Part shown: piece by piece, positions 1 through 11,093 of the stretch
How the letters are laid out: each line of letters begins with the position of its first letter
Numbering within the stretch: position 1 is the first letter of the stretch
Source of the DNA: Coprinellus micaceus
Lineage: Eukaryota; Basidiomycota; Agaricomycetes; Agaricales; Psathyrellaceae
Direction: 5' to 3'
DNA: 64,000 nt
NCBI GenBank assembly: GCA_951394405.1
Contig: OX596338.1
Coordinates: 1,116,001-1,180,000 of the forward strand
Notes under the pieces: model-generated
Database searches by the model: none
What the model saw: the letters and a program-made list of their open reading frames with translations, nothing else
Told to the model about the DNA's origin: nothing
Translations under genes and position numbers: made by a program

Positions 1-450
1 CGGCGCTGCGGACTCTATTTGAAATTCACATGGACTACTTGTTATACGCATGCTGCATCTAGACTTCATCTTTGCGGACAATTTACACTACAGCCTCATA
101 TTTATCTGACATATACTGCTTTCGTTTTGAGTGAGTTTGCGACGCCCTTTCCCCACCGAGCGCTTGAGCAGCCAATCGTCGAGACCCACCATCCTGGGGC
201 GATTAGATTCGGTTAGTTATCTGATGTGATCGGGTTGACCTCATGACACAACGCCAGTTCAGCGAGATCACTTCTTGCCATAAGGCCACCTAATTACATG
301 GGAGACCAACTAAACTGACTAAACAAGATGTCACAGTGGATTTGAAAGCCGTTCCTGGTTCTTTCCTTACCGCCACCACCAACCCCTTCCCTCCGGCGAG
401 GCCCACCCACCCTCTCGACACCGACCTTGTAGCCAAATCTACGCGGCAAG
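1..450. other. No gene seen; upstream region of MFS transporter
   Basis: Only a short orphan reading frame with no recognisable domain is present. The stretch before 451 is presumably the promoter and 5' leader of the transporter that starts there. Confidence 0.5.
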
Positions 451-3150
451 ATGTCGGGATTACCCCCGAGACGAGCGTCTCCATCGCCAGGCCTGCACCC
501 AAGGCCCTCTTACCAATCGAGGGAGAGCGTATCAGCGCTAGGTGCGCCTGACGGTGCCATTGGAGAAGAGGCGACGGAGCTGCTCGAAGAGTTCGCGGGA
601 ACACACCAGCACCATCACGCCGGCGAGGAGGGCGTCGGGGCGCACAGCGAGAGCGAGGCGAGCAAGATCGAGGGATGGAAGAAGCTTCCATGGTGGAAAC
701 GGCCCTCGCCGTGGTGGTACGTCCTTCGATACAATCTCGTTCGGCCACAGTGTGAACTAATCGAACTCTGTCTCGAAGGCTTATCGCTGCGGTGCCCTTC
801 TCCGCTGTAGCCAAGACATCGGCATTGGCGCCTCAAGTCGAGCTCTTCATCCAACTGGCGTGCAGAGTGCACAAGCCCGATATCTTCAACTCCAGTTTCG
901 CCATGAACGGCACGTCTCCTGTGCTCAACTTGGTTCTCCCCCCTGCAGCTGTGGTCGGCAGGCCGGCGGCAATGGTCGAACAAGGCGCTTTTTTGGATGG
1001 TTCCTCGCAGCACCCATCGAGCACTGTGCATGCCAAACGCGCAGTTGCACCGGGTAAGAAGCCCAAGAGTCCTTGCGCAGCAGATCCAACTGTCCAAGCC
1101 GCTGTTGCTCGGTTGTCCGCAGGTGAGTAGTTGACATCCCTGATGACATCACCCTGGCCCAGCGCCTCGAGGCAGGCAGCCGAGTCGAGGGATGCCCGCC
1201 ATGATAGATGTTTCTGTTCCGTCCTCGGTAACGGCACAATGATTGACTTTCTCCGTAGTCACGCAAACAACTATGGGTGTTCTCTCCCTCCTTACGACGG
1301 GGTGGTGGGGTGCTGTGAGTGTGTTCAGCGATGTCGAGTAGCAGACGAGATAACCTTGCAATGTCCCTCAGTTCTCGGATCGACATGGACGAACAACGAT
1401 CCTTGGTATCTCGCTTTTCGGCCTCTTGATCACCGACTTCACCATCATCTTGGTGTACTACTTTTCTGAATACCTTCCCGGAAACTACTGGTTCTTGATG
1501 CTAGGCGCCGTATTGGAAGGTTCACTTGGTGGTAAGTTCTGATGGCAAATGGGGCGGAAAGTAGCAACTAATCTCGACATAGGATTCTCAACGGCGGTGG
1601 CAGCTAACCACGCATACATCGCAGAGACCTCTACCGATGCTACGAGGTCAGTATCTAGCAGCACTCGCAAGATAAACTCGCATTGAGCATGCCTGAATCT
1701 AGAGCACGGTACCTCTCCACAAGCTTGGGACTTATGTTCGCGGGAATGGCTTTTGGCCCCACCATAGGAAGTTTGCTTATCCGAGCGACGGAAACCATTA
1801 TCTCCGTCTTCTACCTTACCACATTCGTCCATCTCCTCTATGCTGGTTTGATCTTCATCTTCCTTCCCGAACCCCTCTCCAAGGGTCGAATGAAGGAGTC
1901 TCAACGTCGGTACGCTGAAGAGCTTCGCGAAAGCGAGGAGGCGACGCAGAATGGCTCCGCGAGTTGGAAGGTTCGGGCAAAACGACTGTTCAAGTTCTTG
2001 TCCCCCTTGGGCATTTTCCTACCTAACTTTGTCGACAACACGAAGAACCCACTCAAGCGGAAAGAACGGGACTGGACTTTGGCTCTTCTCGCGGTTGCCT
2101 ACGGGTTTACTATCTCTATCATCGTAAGTCGCGAGCTCACAGCCGCATTATGTTGAGCAACAATTCACCTTCCAACTTCCATTCAGGCATCAGCACCCTT
2201 CGTCTTCCAATTCGCAACAATGACATTCGGCTGGTCAACAGAGGCCGTGAGTCGTTTCATTCTGGAGAATGTATGGTTTCTAAAAGAAAACTCAGTTGGG
2301 TTACTGGCTAAGCCTTGTTGGAGCCGGGAGGGCCATCGTCCTGGCCATTATCATCCCGGGTGAGTGGAACACTTGGAGTTGCACACGATTATACTCATCG
2401 CACCGAATATTGCAGTCATAATCAAACTCTTCAAGCCCAAACCCATGATCATTGAGATTCCCTCCTCTTCGATTCGCGTTTCTCACTCTGCGTCTGCGGA
2501 AGAAGAGCCCCTCTTATCTGAAGAAGCTTCCAGCATCGACGGGGGCAACTCTCCGGAGAGGGCTCCGCCGATCAGGAAGGAAGTACATTCTCCTCGGTTT
2601 GAGCTGAAGGTGGCGCGGATATCCCTTGCGATCGACATCGTAGCATATGGGTCGGTGGTGATATTCGCGTCCCAGGAGACCTTCGTGCTCTTCGGGCTCC
2701 TAGGTGCATTTGGGATAGGCTTTAGCCCGGCGATGCAGACTCTTGCTCTGGCTATGTACGCGAGGAGGGGAGGGACGGAGACAGGGAGGTTGTTTGGAGC
2801 GCTTAGTGTTGTCCAAGCTCTCAGGTGCGTTACCCCAAGCGTTTCGTTGACAGGCGAATACTGACGAAGGAGCGACCCTCGTTCGCAGTGGGCAGATCTT
2901 GGGTCCAGCGATGTACGGCTTCGTCTACATAAGGACGGTGGTCGTCTTCCCCAGGGCGATCTTCTTGGCCGGTCTCGGCTGCGTATTGGTATCGCTCATG
3001 TTGATGAGTTTCGTAAGGTTACCTCAAGATAGCGAGTTGAAGAAGGAGATTATGGGGGCGTACCGTAGGGGAGACGTCGAGGAGGATGGCGTCTCAGACG
3101 ACGAGATTGCACTCGATGACGGGAGAGCGCCTGAGGCAGCACGCGGCTAA
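451..3150 (+). CDS. MFS (major facilitator superfamily) transporter, multi-exon
   Basis: Predicted polytopic plasma or organelle membrane transporter; the substrate cannot be read from sequence. The start at 451 opens a hydrophilic, His-rich cytosolic N-terminus that leads into the first hydrophobic segment (LIAAVPFSAVAKTSALAPQ) after an intron at 717-778. The loop 2-3 signature of the superfamily is clear as FSDRHGRTTILGISLFG near 1371-1425. Further exons encode FSTAVAANHAYIAETSTDATR, then a long exon from about 1702 with the middle loop. The C-terminal half contains an acidic, Ser-rich central loop (about 2460-2580) and helices up to the stop at 3150. About ten short GT-AG introns are needed. 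The layout resembles the tetracycline-resistance-like branch of fungal MFS proteins. The family call is firm, the substrate is unknown, and the exons between 900 and 1300 are the least certain. Confidence 0.88.
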
Positions 3151-3473
3151 TCTGTCGAGTGACATTACCGTAATTCACAATCTATGTTGAAGTCTTAATT
3201 TACCTTCTGTACTCTGTCAAATTCGATGTATTTTGGGATATTTTAGACTGTTGCTACGCGCAGAGAAGACCCTCGGTTCCAAACGTACTCTATGCCATAA
3301 CACTTACTGGCTAAGATGAACTGTCGCGTCATGCGACGACGGTGGAGCCCAGGATAGCATGCATGATCTCTGGGTTCTTTGTCTTCGTGATTGCCGTAAG
3401 GACGAGCACAGCGGGATCATGATGAAACCTTCCATCCGCCCTGAGTGCATCGCTGGGATGGATATGGGTGTGC

Positions 3474-3483
3474 ACATATAAGA
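3474..3483 (+). promoter_or_regulatory. Possible TATA box of the GH17 gene
   Basis: The string catataagaa lies about 100 bp upstream of the GH17 start codon at 3583. Position and sequence fit a fungal TATA element. The rest of 3151-3582 shows only the 3' flank of the MFS gene and this upstream region. Confidence 0.4.
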
Positions 3484-3582
3484 ACGGGGCTGGACGTCGC
3501 TGGGGGAACAATCCCGCTCGCTCGACCCGTCCGTCGCATTTCGAACTATCATTCATTGTCCCTCCCACTCTTTTGGCCCAAC

Positions 3583-5032
3583 ATGCAACTACCGCTCCTT
3601 CCTTCTCACATCGTGGCTAGCGCCCTTCTAGTCTTGCTCTCCACCGCAACCCAGACACATGCTGGGAACTACTTCCATGGCGTCACTGCAGCCAACAGTG
3701 CACCCAACTCAGGGGCGTATAGGTGTCGTACTCAGGGGGAGGTGAGCCGACTTTCCTGATTCCGGTTGGGTGTTTTCCGATTTTGACTGACGATCATCCA
3801 TTTCATCTCCTCGGCACCCATATAACCGCATTGCTATTTGCTTGAAACCGATCGGTAGTGGAACGACCTTGCACACACCGCAAAGTCGAATGGCTTCTCC
3901 TCCATCCGAATCTTAGGTTTTGACTGCAATGCATTGGACTTCGCGTCCTCAGCAGCGGCAGGCGCCGGTATCAACGTCCTCGCTGGAATATATTTTTCGG
4001 TGAGCGCCCAGCATCACGAATTCGAGGTCGCGACGGAACTGCCACTGATCATCGTTATTGTTGCTTCATTTACGGAAATCCTGTATTTCCGTACTCCAGG
4101 GCTCTGTCGCAGGGAGTTCAGGTCAAATCGAGTAAGTGGGCGTCGACCCCCCGCGAGGCTGCGATCGGAGTACTGACGATGATTGGCGGCTAGCAACGAA
4201 GTGCAGGCGTTCCGGGCAGCCGTTGGAAAATATGGAGCTGGGAGATACGATGGGTTGACGATTGGCAACGAGGTGAGCCTTCTGCGAGAGGTGGTATTCG
4301 AGGAGGTGGAGAGCTTATAGGATTACGACATAGGCAACAGATAACCCAGGAGCTATAGCCTCGAAGGTCTCATCCGTGAAAGGTGGACATGCTTACCCAT
4401 TGCGTGAAGCCCTGTTACTCACCGGTGCTCTTCTCGCCGAAAGGCTATCTGAGGTCTGTCGGCATCAACACGCCCGTGTCAACTGTACACACCTGGGTCG
4501 CCGTTCGAGATAACCCACAGGCGTTCTGCAGCGGCGACTTTGTCGGTGCTAACGCCCAGTAAGCTCTCGCTTCGAATGCTACTCAGAGGCATCAGACTGA
4601 CGTTGGAACCCATTCACCCTCGCACAGCGCCTTCTTTGACCAAAACGTCGTAGGGAGCCAGGCAGGCAGCTTCGTGTACAACACGGTTATCCCCAGCCTG
4701 AGGAACGCATGCCCTGGTAAACCTATCATAATTACCGAGTCAGTCCTCCGCTCTCAAGATGAAAGACAATGACGGGGTACTGATTGGGACAATACGCACT
4801 TTACAGGAGCGGCTGGCCATCACGAGGGGCCAGTATGGGCAAAGCAGCCGCATCTTCGGGTGAGCAGTACGCTGCCATGAAAAGTCTAAATTGCGCCGCG
4901 AAGAACGACAAATCCGTGGCCATCTATGCATTCGAAGCGGATGACCAAACTTGGAAAGGCAACGACAACGAAAGGAGCTTTGGACTATTCGGGAAAGTCA
5001 AATTCGAGGGTGACATTAACAATGCCTGCTAA
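3583..5032 (+). CDS. Secreted glycoside hydrolase family 17 (glucan beta-1,3-glucosidase/glucanosyltransferase type)
   Basis: Acts on cell-wall beta-1,3-glucan. The first exon (3583-3741) encodes a hydrophobic signal peptide (LPSHIVASALLVLLSTATQ) followed by the GH17 opening FHGVTAANSAPNSG. Exons at 3859-3999, 4100-4131 and 4194-4272 read on in frame (WNDLAHTAKSNGFSSIRI; GSVAGSSGQI; GRYDGLTIGNE). The Glu of IGNE matches the family's acid/base residue. Later exons give a VHTWVAV strand and then IIITE, joined across an intron to SGWPSRGASMG, which is the nucleophile motif of GH17. The small join between 4273 and 4350 (coding roughly DNPGAIASKVSSVKG) was not fully resolved and may hide a mini-exon. 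The protein of about 300 residues is the usual length for the family. No GPI signal is seen at the C-terminus. Confidence 0.9.
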
Positions 5033-5203
5033 CTGGGTGGTGGGTGAGCGTATAGCTCTCAATAGATAGCCGCCATTTCAATCAGTTGCGCTCGAGCGCT
5101 TGTGGACATCCACTGCCATAGGAGCTTGGTCAATGGTGTATGAGACAGGAACCTGAGCATGCTCAGCTGGAGTAGTCACGGTCATTATAAGGGACTTCGT
5201 ACA

Positions 5204-6111
5204 TTAGCTTGTCTCCTGTGGTTTCACATCCTTGGGAGGGGACTCTTTCCTAGCGGGTGTCCGCGCCTTGGGTGGGCCCTTCGAGGATGCTGGGGCGCTA
5301 TTCACGTACTCGAACTTTCGAGAGTCCAGTGTGAAGGTAACAGGGCCCTGTTAGGACGACAGTCAGGCTCAATAGGCCGGGATAAGGTTCGGTACTAAGA
5401 CTGACCTCGTTGCAAAGGCTGACGCTCATCATGGCACCAAATTGGTCATCCTTGATTCGGTCAGCCTTGTATGACTGTCCTAGTTTCTGCAGAAATTTGG
5501 TGTACATTTCGTTGGCCTGAGTTGGAGGCTGTCGTGGAGGTGAGCGTCAGTGCCATCTTGCCTACTGCTGGGAATACTTGAGGCGCCCACCATGGCGCCA
5601 TGGAAATCTGGTTTATTTCCATTTCGTGTGTTTGCCATCAGGGTGAACTGCGAAACACAGAGGACTTCCCCTTCGATATCCTGCACGCTAGACTTCCACA
5701 TCTTCTCTTCGTCCGCCGGGTCTGAAAAGACTCGAAGGGAGAGTCTGAGCGGTTGGCACAGAACGTGACCACGGTGAATGTCAACGAAAGCAGGGCGAAA
5801 TCAACTAAGTCAGCGCAATTGCTCGGGCACAATCAAGAAACGGCCAACATTTTCTTGGTGATTGCCAAAATATCTGACTCTGTATCGTCTGAACAGCGCC
5901 AGTTCATATTTCGTGAGAGCCCTCCTCTGTCAGTAGTGCCTGTCGCATACCTGTACCGATGCCAACAAGAACCATTAAACCACGCGATATTTGAGAGATG
6001 GTCTCTCCATCCACTGCATGAGACACATCAGTGCTAGTGCTTTGTACCGGGATATATTTTACTTTTACCTTTGACGGAGGCGGAGGATACTCTTTGGACT
6101 ACTGCCCTCAT
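5204..6111 (-). CDS. DTD1: D-aminoacyl-tRNA deacylase (DTD family)
   Basis: Hydrolyses D-amino acids from mischarged tRNAs in the cytosol, protecting translation. Six exons close exactly in frame: 6069-6111, 5957-6013, 5849-5888, 5591-5744, 5406-5528 and 5204-5347, giving 186 residues. The protein opens [14 protein letters not shown], typical of the family, and carries both diagnostic motifs. SQFTL lies in exon 4 with NGNKPDFH after it. The N-E-GPVT motif is formed across the exon 5/6 junction. The C-terminus has a lysine/proline-rich extension of about 30 residues beyond the usual end, as in many fungal copies. The call is made from the spliced exons because no single reading frame shows the whole protein. 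Confidence 0.93.
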
Positions 6112-6214
6112 GATCGTTCAGGTCGAACAAGCGCTCAAGACCTCTGACAACTTTCGCCCGATCATTATCGGGGGTCGAATGCCGACGGCAACTTCCGATG
6201 TTCATAGTGCTGTG

Positions 6215-6811
6215 TAGTGTTGCCGTCGAATTGAAGTTCAATTCATTGAACTGGATGTGTCAGCCAATTCGTTGAACTGAACTCCCCCGAATTCTGTCGG
6301 CACAACGGCACTCATCATATCACGACCGCATTTGGTGCTTGGCCCGAGGAGCATTCTCCGCCTGTCTCTGACCTTTTCGAAGGTCGGGACGCAGACAGAG
6401 CGAAATTTACAACCAGGATGGTATGAAATGGTATATTGCATACTAAAGGTAAGGCCAGAGCCTCAAGGTGTCCTCGGATGTCCTCGGAATTTCCTGGCAG
6501 ATCCAGCAACCTCTCCGAAATGAGCTGAGGGAACAGGTACCCACCATTTCTCATACCAGCGACACCAGGAAAAGAGGAATACCTCCAGCTCTGTAGTCCT
6601 TAGCCTTTTACTGAGGTAGTTTGAACCTACCTTGGAGGGGGAGGAGGGACAAGCATACAGCAGGGGGCCTACAGGCGGGCTACAAGGCGCTGTGGGTAAG
6701 CTGACACCATCAATTCGTGATAATTCGGCGCCCCCGAATTTCGTCGAATTGTGTGATCCCGAAGTGAATTGAACTGAAATTCGGTTCTAGTTCAATTCGA
6801 CGGCAACACTA
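6215..6811. mobile_element. hAT-type MITE with 21-bp terminal inverted repeats and 8-bp target duplication
   Basis: The left end TAGTGTTGCCGTCGAATTGAA (6215-6235) is matched perfectly by its reverse complement at 6791-6811. The 8-bp direct repeat GTGCTGTG lies exactly outside both ends (6207-6214 and 6812-6819). The ends fit the YARNG start of hAT elements, and 8 bp is the hAT target-duplication length. The 597-bp interior has no credible open reading frame, so it is non-autonomous. Several GAATTGAA/TTCAATTC words are repeated near both ends, as expected of sub-terminal transposase-binding motifs. The perfect ends and duplication suggest recent insertion. Confidence 0.88.
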
Positions 6812-6819
6812 GTGCTGTG

Positions 6820-8069
6820 GGTGCTATCTAGACCCAAACCATCTAGGGTTGTCATTCCAATCACCTGGGTTGTTATCGTACCGGCAAATGCCGAGCATTT
6901 CACAAACCAACCAATTTGGAGAGTAATACGACACTCAGGCGCTCTATAATTGACTGGTAGGTGCAAATAAGCGCTTCGCTCAACATGACCAAATTTCAGG
7001 TGAGGAGACGGGGAATTGCCCCCTCAAAGCTTCAATTTATGTCTATGCACGATAACATGTGGCTGTGCAAACGCGAATGTTATCAACCATGTTATCGTGC
7101 ACGACACTTTCGAGCGTCCCCGTCGGGGAGTGCGAGCGCTTCTGACTGTATAAGTTGCACAGACATACGTCCTGGGTGTCGTATAGCAAAATTTAATATT
7201 TTTGGGCTCGGAATGGCTGCTGGGCTAACATCCCGCGCCAATCTACCTACCCATCACGTTAGGCGCCGGCACTGGTGGCATAAACCCCTCTCCGAGTAAT
7301 GAATGCGCGCGAATGTCAGAACCAGACAACGGCTGGGGTCCCCTACATGGGCAACAAGCTCTCCCACAAGCTTTGGCCGCTTTAGGCGCCGCGTTTTTGG
7401 ACTTGTGGGTCAAGATGGAGGTGGGCCTAGCTCGGCCTCTACATAGGTGCTCTCTGTCAGCGCCCGTCGCCACCATGAATATGGGGCGAGCGCATACCAG
7501 GGCTTTCAAGGCGAAGGTCCAAGGTCAGAGGTAGTTTGGTGGGGGTATAGAGCTGGTAACCCACTATATACCTCGCCGTCCATGGCGCCCAAATTAACTC
7601 CCTCAGCGAAATTTTCAAGTTTTGTGCCCTTTAAGAAGCTTTTTGAGGGCATTTCTGAACCGTTTTGATACTTGAATTCGCTCGAAAAGCCTGCCTTAAC
7701 CAATGTCTACCCTGGCCTAATGCCTCTAGAAATAGCCCCTATTCGTGCGTTGATGCGCCTGCGGCGCAATTATTTTTCGATTTTTCCGCGTTTGGATACC
7801 CAGGTGAATGGCACCCAAACCGCTAGATATTCGGGACAACCACCAGCACCCCAACCGCGACTCCCACAGCGACAGGCTACAGCCAACGTGAATCTGGCTT
7901 CGTGGACATCGGGGCCCCCCTCCTGCACGTTGAACTGCTATGGAAATAGGCGCACGTAGGTGGTAAGTAGGACAGTAGTAGTACTAAGTTGGGGCCCAGG
8001 GTGTGGAGCGTACAGGTAAATGTAAAAGCTTGATAGGTGATCAAGGTCTGCGAGGAATTTTGAAATCCC
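6820..8069. other. Gene-free stretch, repeat-like
   Basis: Only short unrelated frames without recognisable domains occur. A 14-bp perfect inverted repeat (see the separate entry) and a short CCCCG/CGGGG palindrome near 7111-7130 sit in it. The base composition and broken frames suggest old non-coding mobile-element debris, but no ends could be defined. Confidence 0.4.
7046..7101. repeat. Inverted repeat, possible hairpin
   Basis: TGCACGATAACATG at 7046-7059 is the exact reverse complement of the 14 bases at 7088-7101, with a 28-nt spacer. No gene covers it. Confidence 0.6.
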
Positions 8070-9960
8070 CTAAACTAACGCCTCAAATAAGGTGTATTCT
8101 AGGACAACCCGCGGCTTGAGCACCATGTCGACGTCCCGACTTGCCAGCCCACTGGCCCCATCAGTCTTCCAAGTCTCCCTCTGCAGCCCAATCCCCGTAG
8201 TTGCGACTACACTCTCGATTACTGTCTTCCCATGAGGGTCCACTGCGTTGTCCGCGGAAATCACCGGTCTCCTCCTGTAATCGCCATACGCGTCGTCCAT
8301 CCACAATTCGTTGTATGGAGTGTCGCACGAGACGATGACGAGGTCGACATCGCCGGAGGTGCTTATTTCCGCCATCGCCGTACGAATGTCGTATGCGCCT
8401 TTGACGACGCCGAGAATCGAGCTGTGGACGGACGAGGGTCCAGAGAGGATGGATGTAATCTTCAACTCGCTAGGGGGGATGCGCCAACCGAATATGGAAA
8501 GGATAGTCCCGAAATCATCTAGGACATCCTTCACCCATTCGTCAAACAGGTTGCTAGAGTCGCGAGTGTGCTTCTGTGTTATGATAGTCTTGCGACCGCA
8601 GACGTTCCGATTCGCTGGCATAGTGAAGGGAAATTAACCTCGCGATGCCGGTCATTAAATGTGTCTACTCACTGCCAACTTTGAGTTTCGAGGACAAATC
8701 AACCAGGAACTCTGCGAAAGTCTCCTGCTTGGGATACCAAGCTTCGATGATAGAGTTGCACCAGTAGGCGAGGAAAGCTTGAGTGACGACTTGGGCAATT
8801 AGCGGGTTCAGCAGGCTACCTTCCTTGGCCTTTGGGATGGTGGGCAGAATCATGGACACAAGCCTTGTCCCGAGCACCCTTTCAGCCCTTTCCCGGCTGA
8901 TGCTTAGCATCGAGGCTCTCTCGAACCCCATGCTCTCCACCAAGTCTGAGACGCTCGCGGCTGTTTGGAATAGCTCCTCGTTGAAGCGACTCATCATCGC
9001 CGTCACCACAGTCACCGATTTGGCAACCAGGCCCTGTGCCCCTCGTCTTTCCTTCAAAATATCCTCCTTGTGTTCATCAGGTTCGTAAGACGGAAAACCA
9101 AAAAGAGAGTTGGTGGTATCGTGGACCTTGCGCTTCTTTTTGTATTTGGCGTCGGCCTTCCAGCGATCCGTGTCATCGACGTATCGGTTGCGGCGCTCGG
9201 CTTTACGCAGCTTGAAGTGGGCCTGGTCAAGCTGCTCACGGAGGCAATCGATTTGAAAGTCTTTGGTTTGGTTTAGATCCTCTATTTGCGTCAAGAGCAG
9301 TAACCTCTGGGTCTGCATATCGTCGGTGGTAGAGGTGAGATGTTCAACAAGTTCTCTAGAGTCGTCCAGTTCTTGAAGAGCGGATTGGAGGTCTGATTGG
9401 GCCGCTTTCAGGGAAGCGACCAGAGCAGAGACCTCGTCACTACCCTTTGACGTTTTCGACGTAGTAGAACCTGCGTTGTGCTGGTGTCTTTGAGCTGGGC
9501 GCTTATCGACGCGACGACGCCGCCCGGTGGATTTGGAGGAAGCGCCCCTCTTCGCCTGGCGTCGGCGTGGCGTCCCACCTGGTGGAGCCGGCTCACTGGG
9601 GGAATCGCTAAGATCCTCTGAATCATCATCCCATTCATCGGACTCCGACCCTGTAGGGTCGTGAGTGCTGCCGCCACTAACATGAGTGGGAGAAGATCCT
9701 TGGCGATCGAAGGGCTGTGGCGCGAACGATGACTGATTTCGAGCAAGATTGAGAAGCCAGTCGTTCTGCCAGGTATGTCCGCTCTTATTCCGGGAACCGG
9801 ACGAGAGGAACATAGCGGGCGGGCGCGATGGGCTGATTTGTCCCCTGTGGCTGAAGGTGAAGTACAGTAGGTCCGAGTCGGGCTTCTTTCGAGGCCTCCG
9901 GCGATAGCCGCAACATTGAAGCACCGACTGAACTCCGCGGGCGCTAAACTTTTGCGACAT
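8070..9960 (-). CDS. Uncharacterised coiled-coil protein, two exons
   Basis: I do not recognise the family. Two open frames join through one intron: exon 1 runs from 9960 to about 8675 and exon 2 from about 8613 to 8070, total about 610 residues. The junction restores a single frame after KLKVG and before NRNVCGRK. The N-terminal third is low-complexity and rich in Ser, Pro, Arg and acidic residues (basic patch RRRRVDKR). Residues of about 170-270 have the heptad pattern of a coiled coil (for example LQSALQELDDSRELVEHL). A conserved-looking helical and beta-rich region follows, ending at EYTLFEALV. A second possible start is the Met at residue 49 (MFLSSGSRNKSG, near 9816). It could be a scaffold or structural protein; no enzyme motif is visible. 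Confidence 0.65.
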
Positions 9961-11093
9961 CGGCCAGCCTTGCCCCGAAACACGATAAACCGGCGAGGCT
10001 TCTCAAGGGACTCACACAGTTTGGGCAGATACCGCAATGCATATTTTGGAGAATCTTGATAAGTAAGATGCGCATAAAATTCAGGTTCGAAGGCCTTTGA
10101 AGGCGCCTCACTGAACTTTAATTATCTAGATCGCCAATTGATACACTTCTTTGACACACACCGTCACCCATCTCTTCACTCTTGGCCATGCAATGGAAGA
10201 CCCCGCCGAGCGCTCCTTGAAGTGCACGAGAAACTGGCAAACCTCAACTTCCGACCTTCCAAGCCATGGGAGACCTGACGGCGGTCAGGGATCCACGAGT
10301 CATACTAAAATCCCCTATGGATTGGGGCGAGGTAACGAGTACTGTCACTCCACTGAAAGGCTGGACGCAGAGGGTCCTTCGGAAGTATCCTGAATACCGA
10401 CCATTGACAGGACCAGCTCCAAACCGGAGGACGACGACTTGCTCACTGTGCCGAAAGGCATCCAGCTCTGTGGCAGGGCACCTAGCCACAGCTCCCAGTT
10501 ATGTAAGTCGTAATGCAACTTCGCTAATTTCTTCGAATTCGAGGCTACAGAACCATAATTTGTCTCTAGGCGACGAGTTTATCATGCGATAAGTATGTCT
10601 TCCTCAGTGAGGACTCCTACAAGTACTATTGCGTCCAAATGAGCGGGCCGGATTCCATGGATGGGCGCTAAATCGAGCGCTTCGTTCCTGGTCCACCTGC
10701 TCACCGTAGGCATGTATTGGCTCCCCAATTGATGGGTCGCGAAATATGTACCAGTACATTCGAATTGTCTTTTTAACTACAACATATCGAGAGGGAGCTG
10801 CGCACTGAAATGGCCTGGTATAGTGCTATTAACCATTAAAACGAACTGAGGATACAGAGCGGATAGAAAGAGGCAGGTAATGTCCAAGGGGTTAATTATC
10901 GAAAGCACAGAAAGACCCAAGACCGATCAGTAAAGACGAAAGGACACAGAGGGGAAAGGGCCGTGACATGCTCTATGGTCAGATAAAGGTCGGGCAGTAA
11001 AGGTGATGGTACAACACCGAAGGGAGAGCAAAAGGGAATCGATACAAATACACTGCGAAATCGCATTTCAATCTTGATAATTATAAGTCAGAG
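9961..11093. other. Intergenic, no supported gene
   Basis: Lies between the start of the minus-strand coiled-coil gene and the 3' end of the transcription factor. A plus-strand frame at 10266-10592 (108 codons, with a CSLCRKA stretch) is the only candidate. It has no family resemblance and no clear splice partners, so it is not called. Confidence 0.4.

Noticed and set aside
19..216. Short plus-strand frame at the left edge
   Set aside because: No start context, domain or splice partner; chance frame.
6332..6523. Small frames inside the MITE
   Set aside because: They lie within a non-coding transposon interior and resemble no transposase.
10266..10592. 108-codon plus-strand frame with a CxxC pair
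   Set aside because: Single short frame without family resemblance, conserved context or introns; kept only as a note.
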